From Sinotaia quadrata (taxonomy: Eukaryota; Mollusca; Gastropoda; Architaenioglossa; Viviparidae): DNA of 64,000 bases. This document shows, one piece after another, positions 38,430 to 64,000 of the stretch. The notes beneath the pieces were generated by a model. That model did no database searches and was not told where the DNA came from. It was given only the letters and a program-made list of their open reading frames with translations. Position 1 is the first letter of the stretch. Each line of letters opens with the position of its first letter. The DNA lies in NCBI GenBank assembly GCA_028829895.1, contig CM054179.1:105972875-106036874 (forward strand), given 5' to 3'. The translations under genes were made by a program, and so were the position numbers.

Positions 38430-38584
38430 GTGATTTGACTTAAACACTACCTGCTGTAGTTCCCCTTATTTCGGGTTCTCCGATTTAACCGGACTTCGGA
38501 GTTGTCGGTTGCGAATTGCGGTGCCGCTTGGTTCTAACGGGCCCTTCCGTATAACATCGTGTTAAAGGGCAACTGATCGTTTGT
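38430..38584 (+). promoter_or_regulatory. Candidate promoter/5'UTR of gene B
   Basis: A GC- and CpG-richer patch in AT-rich surroundings (TTCGGGTTCTCCGATTTAACC, GGTTGCGAATTGCGGTGCCG, AACGGGCCCTTCCGT) ends directly before the ATG at 38585. There is no clear TATA box. Position and composition suggest a transcription start region; this is inferred. Confidence 0.45.
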
Positions 38585-55393
<16,809 letters not shown>

Positions 55394-56925
55394 ACACCTG
55401 GGCAGCTCGACCTTGAACCATTTTATTTTAATGTTTTGCTTAGAAATGTAATCTAGATGTGTGATATTTGTAGCACATTTTTAAATTGTTTTCCTTAATT
55501 AATCAGACTGATATAATTTAAAAGAATTTCAAAGATAGCAAAGAATTGATTTCAAAGTTTATCTGATGTAAACAATAGGCAATTAGTTCATGCCATTATG
55601 ATAAGAGACTGATTTGAATTTTAGTTCATTTGCACTGACTGATTTGTAACTGCATCAAGAACAACACCACCAGCAGAAGTAACAACATACTAACTACTAC
55701 TAATACTAATTAAATTAAGTAAGAGAGAATCAACCAGACTAACAGCAGGGGTAAATGAGAATTCCAATACTACAAGAAATGCAGCAGATACGATAACAAA
55801 AATGAACTTGTCATTCAGGAACTGAAAAATAGATAATCACAGTATTGACATCTTAATTGCAAAGAAAAATATCATAGCGCAGAAAGAACAAAATCAATTT
55901 TTAACAAAAATCATACCATTTAAAAGTTTTAAATACTTTGGCAGTATAAACATCAAAATTAATTTTTAACAAAATTCATACAATTTTAAAAGTTTTATTG
56001 GCAGTAATAAACATCAAAATCAATTTTAACAAAAATCATACCATTTGAAAGTTTTAAACACTTTGGCAGTATAAACATTAAAATCAATATTTAAGAAAAT
56101 TCATACCATTTAAAATGTTTTAAACACTTTGGCTATAATAAACATCTAAAGTTTCGACTTCTTATGAAGAATGACACACATGAGTAATGCATACGATTGT
56201 CGATTTACATGTAAGATTGGTAACTGATTATTTTGGCACAATAATTTCCAAACTCTTAAAGTTAGGTGTTTGTCGCTTTATCCACCGTATCAGGTATGCA
56301 AAATTTAATTTGAGCAATATCTTGGAAAGATTTTGATATCACTTAATCATGCAACGTTTTTATAATTGACATCTTACCAGCAGTTTTGACAAGTATTTTC
56401 ACGAATAAATTTTGTCTTGATGTCCAGAACATACAAACAAAAATGTATTTAAAGATCTGTTTGCTAAGAAACAGCATTGCATTGTTCAGGTTTGATTGAT
56501 TAAGTTTTAATTGCTTTCTTTAAAATTGATTGATTAAAGCTTTTACTAGAAGTGATTTTAAAAGAATGCGTTGGTGTTATGCTGAATTGTGTTTGTGACA
56601 TTTAATTGTGTTTGTGACATGTTTAAATGTGTTTGTGCCCAGTTTAACTGTGCTAGTTCTAAATTTTACATGTGTTTGTGTTATGCATGTGCTTATGACA
56701 TGCTTCATTGTGTGTTTATGATTTATATTTTTCTATCCCTGTGATATAGGTTTTTGGCTGTTGACATTTTATGATAAGTGGGGTTAGTTTGAAAGAAATG
56801 TCAGTACACCAAGTCTGATTTTTGTTGTTGTTAAAACTGGATGGGTTTAACAAATAGGAAAGTAAGTTAAGATGTATTATCTATGACTTTTAAAAACATT
56901 TTTGCTGTACCAAAATCACAATCAT

Positions 56926-56929
<4 letters not shown>

Positions 56930-57020
<91 letters not shown>
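56930..57020 (+). repeat. (CA)n microsatellite
   Basis: About 43 CA units with one CGTA interruption. Confidence 0.97.
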
Positions 57021-57021
<1 letters not shown>

Positions 57022-58015
57022 CACATCACATATAGAAATTCAGAATCTTGATCCTAAAGCCTATGGTAAAATATTCTAACCCAAAAATTCCTTAGAAAAT
57101 ATTATTGATGTATCATAGTATTCCAAACAATTACAATTTACATTAACATAATACAATCTGCATTTACTTCTGATTTTATTTTAAATATTTGTTAAACGTA
57201 AGGTATAATTTTATATTTATATATTATAAAAATTTATATATATTGTAATTATCAACAATTTAAAATAAATTAAAAGTAGGAAAGTTTGTACTTTCATGAT
57301 TTTGTATCTTTGCTCGATTAAAATTTCTTTTAAAGTTCACATCTGTTTCCGAGACACACTGTATCATGGAAACTGCATTCTTCAATTTTATGATAAGGTA
57401 AGAAGTAATTCTGGATTTTTCCGATTATTAAGTTTGCTCAATTGGTTGACATAAGGAAAATATTTGCTGTCACCCTGAATCTAGTCACTGATACAATTCT
57501 AAAACGAAAATAAAAATAAATACCTGGAAAAACACTAAACTAAAAGCATACTAATTTAACAACATATAAATATCCCTTCACAGCTTCGAAATATAGCTAA
57601 CAAATCTAAGCATAACAAAAATATCTACTGACGAATATTATCCATTTGTCTCTGGTGTAAAGCATTCATTTAAAAATTACAATACACGTTAACAGTATAA
57701 AACTTACATATTTGCTTATTTAAAAAAAAAAAACCTCAAAGATTTAACTTATAAGCTTATATTCACCGTTTAAAACTAATATTACTATCAAGATATATAA
57801 ATATAACTAAACATTATAATTACAAAAATCTCTATTGTTATTGACTTAATTTAGCTTGTTTGAATTAAATAACGTTTTATAAATATTCTGAATTAATGTG
57901 TATTCTATTACATTAATCTAATACATCTTAAATCAGAGTAATCAAAATGATTGTAAACAGGACACAACTATTTCTCCGTCATTCGTAATATTTGCATGCA
58001 CACCTAAGCATCATT

Positions 58016-58374
<359 letters not shown>

Positions 58375-58654
58375 ACTCATACATTTAATCTAATGTAATC
58401 TATTCTAAAATCAGTTTCTCAGGTAATTGCTGTAGATGACAGGATGTGTATGTGAGTGCGTACGTGTGATCGTGTGTTTGTGTATCCTAAACTTCTTATT
58501 ATGACCATTTATAATCTTTATAAACATCGTACTTACAGCTTAATGAAACTTAATCATTTATATATTAACACTTTAAAATTACAAGGATATCTATGACATA
58601 GGTTTGCAATCGATCAAGTCTGCATTGTGAAAATATTTCTTGTATTGATTTCAG

Positions 58655-59382
58655 GATGCTTAACACAGAAGCTAATAAACAAAATAATAAAACGAAAATG
58701 TATTTGTTTCCAGGCAGAGAGTCGGAGTTTCAACGTACAGAATCTTATTGTGATATTAAAGTTTATTTGAGCAGAGTACTAAACGCAATTTGTAGGCTAC
58801 GTGCAGAATATATATTTAACGTCATTCAGTCCAATGGCCGACATGATATTGATGGGGAACCAATATGGAACAAGGAAGTTTATGCCGTTATAACAATCTT
58901 TGATGGAGAAAAAGAAGAAAATAAAATTTTCAAGAATAGGAGACGCCATTGCGCGGAAAAATTTATGTTGGAAGATTTAGAAGATTTTACAAGAATTGAG
59001 AAGTTGAAGATATTCTTAAGCTTTTCGCCTTGCTTTACATGTTGCCAAAGAATTATAAAGTTTAAACGAAATAGAGAAAGAGCTATAGATATAGAGATAG
59101 TGTGTCCGACCATATATAGAGCCCGTCGACCCTACTGTCTTAGGGAGAAGCATACACATAGAATGCCTTCAGAGTCGGATCACGATGAAAGCATTAAGGG
59201 ATTAAGGGAGCTAATACAAGATGGCGTAGTTGTTAGACCTACATCAAGAAAAGATTGGTTCAAGCTAAACAAAATATTAGAGAGTAATTTAATGGAATAC
59301 GAAATTATTACAAAAATACAAGAAAGAAGCAAAGACGACGAAGAAATGATAATTGACTTCCAGGAACTTAAATTAGTTTCAG
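58655..59382 (+). CDS. Gene C deaminase exon
   Basis: The exon runs from TTGATTTCAG to GTAAGT. The zinc-binding triad is C99-A-E101 (or H98), P125-C126 and C129, spacing CAE-x23-PCxxC. Aligning EEIICRVFKNKKGQHAEDVC of gene A with NKIFKNRRRHCAEKFM puts Cys in place of the family's usual His, as in free-nucleoside cytidine deaminases. The loop after PCxxC is shorter than in A/B and the Cx4CxCx5H cluster is absent. Confidence 0.86.
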
Positions 59383-61704
59383 GTAAGTTTAAAACAATAA
59401 TAAATACATGCCAAAGTAACTCTTGACAATAATTTATGTTTTTACCATTTCAGCAGGAATTAAAATCCATAGAACAGGAAATGCTAACTGTTTACCTATA
59501 TAAAACTTTAATCTTAACTTCTGTTTTTAAGTACTGTGGAATGAATAAATGCGTATACATGTTACAATGACCAAATATAGCAAGGTTCTAGCAAAACTAT
59601 ATTTTAAAGATAATTTCATGTTTTATGATAGGACAAATATTATTTTTTTAAATGAAAATTTACAAACACTCTTATCTTCATAAGAAACGTTTTATTTTGC
59701 AAAATATCAAAGTAGTGGATTTATCTCTGTGCGTGACAATGCAATCTGTAAAAACTGTTTAGTTTATTATAAATATATTTATTACAGAATTAATTGTATG
59801 CATTATACAAGTGCCCTCATATTCAAAGTGGATTAAATATATATTCTTTTTGCATGTTTTTATAATAATTCTTAAAGAGACATTTGCTAGAAATTTACAT
59901 TTTATAAACTTTGTTTATATTACAGAGAATGATAAAGGGGCGCCACAAATGTCTAAAGCCATTAGCACAGCGGTCGATGGATACACAGCGAGTATGTATA
60001 TGACAACAGTGTTTCTATAATAATTAATAAAATAAATACTAAATTTTATATTTCTCCAATCATATTTCTTGAAGAATATCCTAGTGGCAATGTTTTTGTG
60101 AAAGAATGAATAAGATCTACCTAAGTACAAATACACTACTTGTGTCAGTAATAATAAAGATGTACCTTTACTGAACGAGACATAGTGTGTCCTTAGTAAT
60201 GTAAATATACTAATTGTGTCAGCAATAATAAAGATGAATGAGACATAATGTGTCCTTAGTAAGTGTAAATACACTACTTGTGTCAGCAATAATAAAGATG
60301 CACCTTTACTGAACGAGTCATAACGTGTCCTTAGTAAGTATAAATACACTACTTGTGTGAGCAATAATAAAGATGAACGAGACATAATGTGTCCTTAGTA
60401 AGTGTAAATACACTACTTGTGTCAGCAATAATAAAGATGCACCTTTACTGAACGAGTCATAACGTGTCCTTAGTAAGTATAAATACACTACTTGTGTCAG
60501 CAATAATAAAGATGTACCTTTACTGAACGAGACATAGTGTGTCCTTAGTAATGTAAATATACTAATTGTGTCAGCAATAATAAAGATGAATGAGACATAA
60601 TGTGTCCTTAGTAAGTGTAAATACACTACTTGTGTCAGCAATAATAAAGATGCACCTTTACTGAACGAGTCATAACGGGTCCTTAGTAAGTGTAAATACA
60701 CTACTTGTGTCAGCAATAATAAAGATGAACGAGACTTAACGAGTCCTTAGTAAGTGTAAATACACTACCTGTGTCAGCAATAATAAATATGAACGAGACT
60801 TAATGAGTCCTTAGTAAGTGAGTTAGCAGTGAAACCACTGAGCTCAGTATTATTCTCATTAATGAAGTTTATCCTGCAGAACAATGCTGGACGATATTTT
60901 ATCTAACCAAATAACTAATTAATTTTTCGATCTCCCCATGAAACACGCATATCACTTTAACCACTAAATATTTTAACTAGTTAAAATTTATTTTTAAAAT
61001 ACCCAAACCACAAAATCAGCAAAGTTCCTTTTTCTCTTTATAGAATTTAAAGAGCAGATCGACTCATCACAGAAATCAGGCTGTACAAAGATGAAAAAAG
61101 TTGATAAAGAAGATTATCCATGCTATATTGAGCTATCGGCTAGATCAGAAAGTATCTTTGATTTGTTGTAAGTATTTAGGAATAACAGTCACGTTTTGTC
61201 TTGGTACTTGAATTACTTGAACACTAGTACTTCTTTTATTTTCTAGAAAGCATTTAAACGTGCCTGGGTATGATTTATAAATTGTATGCTATGTTCTATT
61301 TATTAGATACAAGGCAAAAAGGTAGAAAAAAATTAATATAATATAAAATTAATATGTTATATTAATTCAGCATACACATATTGTATGCTGAAAGGCATGT
61401 TGTTAAGCAGCATTGAGGCGAATGTTTCTTAAATGCATAAGCATAATCGAGAGACTTCAAAAGTTCGATAATCCAGGCATTAAGTACTTTAATTTAAGAA
61501 AAATGAGACTAATTTAGTGTTAAGGTTTCAAATGGGCATTTCTGTTGCTGTTCTAGAGAAATACATAAGCAACGCGAAAATATTGAAGAGGATGAGGCGA
61601 GACTGGGCGAGACTAGACGAGAGGGATATAATTTGTGGACAGAACAACACTTCTTTCTTATATTTTTGTTGCTAGTATTTTTGTTATTGTTCATGATAGG
61701 TTGA
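58656..61704 (+). CDS. Gene C: AID/APOBEC-like deaminase with C-terminal membrane anchor
   Basis: The exons are 58656-59382 (coding from an ATG one base after acceptor TTGATTTCAG), 59926-59991, 61044-61167 and 61557-61704. These total 1065 nt, a continuous 354-aa frame. Residues 31-210 form a deaminase: helix 1 (YCDIKVYLSRVLNAICRLRA), strands (VYAVITIFDGE), HCAE at 98-101, SFSPCFTC at 122-129, and a late helix/strand (IKGLRELIQDGVVVRP) close to the AID/APOBEC pattern. Residues 243-336 are charged linker. Residues 337-353 are uninterrupted hydrophobic (FFLIFLLLVFLLLFMI), one residue from the stop, as in tail-anchored proteins of ER or outer mitochondrial membranes. There is no N-terminal signal. 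It has no pseudo-deaminase domain like A and B. A 5' non-coding exon upstream is assumed. Confidence 0.8.
59926..59991 (+). CDS. Gene C exon: linker
   Basis: 66 nt between TTTATATTACAG and GTATGT, phase 1-1, reading ENDKGAPQMSKAISTAVDGY then TA. Confidence 0.7.
60115..60825 (+). repeat. 59/75-bp alternating minisatellite in gene C intron
   Basis: About eleven units sharing GTGTCAGCAATAATAAAGATG and GTGTCCTTAGTAAGTGTAAA. Some units carry an extra 16 bp (CACCTTTACTGAACGA region), producing alternating lengths and a longer-range duplication. Minus-strand frames (LLLLTQVVYLHLLRT) are artefacts. Confidence 0.94.
61044..61167 (+). CDS. Gene C exon: charged linker
   Basis: 124 nt between TTTCTCTTTATAG and GTAAGT, entering phase 1 and leaving phase 2. 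Reads KFKEQIDSSQKSGCTKMKKV, then DKEDYPCYIELSARSESIFD. Confidence 0.75.
61557..61704 (+). CDS. Gene C terminal exon: tail anchor
   Basis: After TTGCTGTTCTAG, read in phase 2, come a charged helix (KQRENIEEDEARLGETRREG), YNLWTEQ and the hydrophobic tail, with TGA at 61702-61704. The phase agrees with the preceding exon, and the tail is 17 residues of F/L/I/V/M. A possible polyadenylation signal AATAAA is at 61925-61930. Confidence 0.78.
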
Positions 61705-61924
61705 TGGAAATTGCATAATGTTTCAAAATTGTAAAACAAAGTATTTAAGGTTTAAACATATTGTATGCAGTTTTGGGTTGAAAAGTTTCTATTGTAAATT
61801 ACTAAACAGGTCTTCATATTTTTTAATTATTTATCACCATCAAGTAAGCAAAGTTACAGGAACTTGAAAATAGCATCACAAGCTTAATAACAATAATAAC
61901 AACAAAGAATTAGAAGCGTTTTTA

Positions 61925-61930
61925 AATAAA
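61925..61930 (+). promoter_or_regulatory. Possible gene C polyadenylation signal
   Basis: AATAAA about 220 bp after the gene C stop codon; several such hexamers are expected by chance in this AT-rich DNA. Confidence 0.3.
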
Positions 61931-62504
61931 CGAAAAAAGTGTTTATTTGCATTAAACATTCAAGCCACAATTATCAATAAATATAAAATATCTAGGAAGT
62001 TCTGTAAAATAGCTGATAAATTAGTAGGAATATATAAATGAGGGGATGTAGGGAGCTACGATAGTATTGTAGAAAAGTGATGTAATGGTGATATATGTAG
62101 CGTGTCTATTGGAAATTAGTAATAAGATAGTATAGACAGACAAAAGACCTTTCCGAATATTTCTAGCAGAGGAACTGACTTGAATACATGATAGATCTAT
62201 TTTGAAAGGTAATTTGAATTATAGAAACTTTTCACAATTAACTGTGAGAAGGGGGATCTGTTAGAATCTTTTAGAAGTTCTGGTGTTGAGATACGAAATG
62301 AGAGGAATGTTTTAGAAGTAATTGCAATGGGAAAATGTCAAATGAAAGTGCAGCAAATAAGAGAACATTCGTGGGACTAATCTTTTAGAAGTAAATACAA
62401 TGAGGAAATATTTTTAAGGCAAATAGGAGAAAACACATAGGACTAATCTTCTGAAGTAAATGCAAAGAGGAAATGTGAAAGGATGGTGTAGCAAATAGGA
62501 GAAA

Positions 62505-64000
62505 ACACATATGAATCTTTGAGTTGTCAGAGTTGGGGAGTAGCACAGATATGAAAATGAATCTTTAAGTTGTCGGAGGTAGGGAGACGCAGAGATATGA
62601 ATATGAATCTTTGAGTTGTCGGAGGTGGAGAGTAGCACAGATATGAATATGAATCTTTAAGTTGTCGGAGGTAGGGAGACGCAGAGATATGAATATGAAT
62701 CTTTGAGTTGTCGGAGATGGGAAGGCGCACAGATATGAATATATGAATCTTTAAGTTGTCGAAGGTGAGGAGATGCTCAGATATGAATCTTTTAGTTGTC
62801 GGAGGTGAGGAGATGCTCAGATATGAATCTTTTAGTTGTCGGAGGTGAGGAGATGCTCAGATATGAATCTTTTAGTTGTCGGAGGTGAGGAGATGCTCAG
62901 ATATGAATCTTTTAGTTGTCGGAGGTGAGGAGATGCTCAGATATGAATCTTTGAGTTGTCGGAGGTGGGGAGATGCTCAGATATAAATCTGTGAGTTTTC
63001 GTAGGTGAAGAGATGCTCAGATATAAATCTTTGAGTTGTCGGAGGTGGGGAGACGCAGAGATATGAATATGAATCTTTGAGTTGTCGGAGGTGGGGAGAC
63101 GCAGAGATATGAATATGAATCTTTGAGTTGTCGGAGATGGGGAGGCGAACAGATATGAATATATGAATCTTTAAGTTGTCGAAGGTGAGGAGATGCTCAG
63201 ATATGAATCTTTTAGTTGTCGGAGGTGAGGAGATGCTCAGATATGAATCTTTTAGTTGTCGGAGGTGAGGAGATGCTCAGATATGAATCTTTTAGTTGTC
63301 GGAGGTGAGGAGATGCTCAGATATGAATCTTTTAGTTGTCGGAGGTGAGGAGATGCTCAGATATGAATCTTTTAGTTGTCGGAGGTGAGGAGATGCTCAG
63401 ATATAAATCTGTGAGTTTTCGTAGGTGAAGAGATGCTCAGATATAAATCTTTGAGTTGTCGGAGGTGGGGAGACGCAGAGATATGAATATGAATCTTTGA
63501 GTTGTCGGGGGTGAGGAGATGCTTAGATATGAATCTTTGAGTTGTTGGAGGTGAGGAGATGCTCAGATATGAATCTTTTAGTTGTCGGAGGTGAGGAGAT
63601 GCTCAGATATGAATCTTTTAGTTGTCGTAGGTGAGGAGATGCTCAGATATGAATCTTTGAGTTGTCGGAGGTGGGGAGATGCTCAGATATAAATCTGTGA
63701 GTTTTCGTAGGTGAAGAGATGCTCAGATATAAATCTTTGAGTTGTCGGAGGTGGGGAGACGCAGAGATATGAATATGAATCTTTGAGTTGTCGGAGGTGG
63801 GGAGACGCAGAGATATGAATATGAATCTTTGAGTTGTCGGAGATGGGGAGGCGCACAGATATGAATATATGAATCTTTAAGTTGTCGAAGGTGAGGAGAT
63901 GCTCAGATATGAATCTTTTAGTTGTCGGAGGTGAGGAGATGCTCAGATATGAATCTTTTAGTTGTCGGAGGTGAGGAGATGCTCAGATATGAATCTTTTA
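62505..64000 (+). repeat. 40-bp minisatellite with higher-order units
   Basis: The unit contains GGAGGTGAGGAGATGCTCAG and ATATGAATCTTTTAGTTGTC. Variant units (GACGCAGAGATATGAATATGA; GGCGCACAGATATGAATATA) recur in the same order at about 62660-62770, 63050-63190 and 63760-63890, so blocks of ten or more units were duplicated. It continues past the window. The 62150-62505 flank contains two or three related, more degenerate units. Confidence 0.95.

Larger units (their letters stand above)
25185..38440. other. Intergenic region between gene A and gene B
   Basis: This is mostly unique AT-rich sequence with several minisatellites, a hAT MITE, a possible DIRS-like remnant and one unassigned ORF, all listed separately. 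In 31980-33780, 34440-34900 and 36600-38440 I see no gene; a 118-codon frame at 37752-38108 has AT-rich, non-coding character. Confidence 0.6.

Noticed and set aside
59915..60716. 156- and 132-codon minus frames with LLLLTQVVYLHLL repeats
   Set aside because: They follow the 59/75-bp minisatellite in a gene C intron and run against the gene.

Overview
The window is eukaryotic: AT-rich, dense in simple repeats, and its genes are split into short exons with canonical GT...AG boundaries. Long (TATC)n tracts, hAT MITEs, a Gypsy pol remnant, an R4/Dong-like non-LTR element and AID/APOBEC-like genes point to an invertebrate. A lophotrochozoan, perhaps a mollusc, is my best guess, but no rRNA or mitochondrial marker confirms it.

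The core is a cluster of three plus-strand genes for AID/APOBEC-like zinc-dependent deaminases. Gene A (<1-25184, 5' end outside the window) and gene B (38585-55393) are tandem duplicates. Their exons can be matched one to one from about 1-24880 (A) to 38890-53185 (B). In both, exon 1 encodes a domain that looks like a degenerate deaminase without catalytic residues. A string of short acidic linker exons follows, then one large exon with an intact HAE...PCxxC deaminase, then further short exons. Nearly every internal exon is phase 1-1, so exons can be skipped or shuffled without breaking frame. B can be assembled as a 702-aa protein if its broken exon 7 is skipped. Gene C (58656-61704) is a divergent single-domain paralogue of 354 aa. 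It has CAE where A and B have HAE, and it ends in a hydrophobic C-terminal tail anchor.

A and B have diverged by insertion and decay. A carries a 2461-bp LTR-type insertion (4792-7252, TSD TATAG), a copy of an unknown interspersed repeat in inverse orientation (about 2100-4075), a 2.4-kb insertion at a TATC tract with a 197-bp hAT MITE, a 4.7-kb replacement holding a Gypsy pol remnant and a 2.2-kb hAT element with unrelated cargo ORFs, and a further 2-kb insertion. B carries a 1704-bp LTR-type insertion (45478-47181, TSD AGCAT) and an R4/Dong-like element in a TAA repeat. A has a 1-nt frameshift in exon 11 and lacks exon 9; B has lost the exon 7 splice donor.

Between A and B (25185-38440) lie tandem minisatellites, a 392-bp hAT MITE, a possible DIRS-like fragment and one unidentified 123-codon ORF (29068-29439). 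Right of gene C a 40-bp minisatellite with higher-order structure runs off the window end.

Together this looks like an expanding locus of nucleic-acid deaminases, plausibly innate immune, with double-domain members (inactive plus active) that parallel vertebrate APOBEC3 and a membrane-anchored member. The deaminase identity of the large exons is well supported by motifs. The N-terminal pseudo-deaminase, the exact gene models and the immune role are inference.
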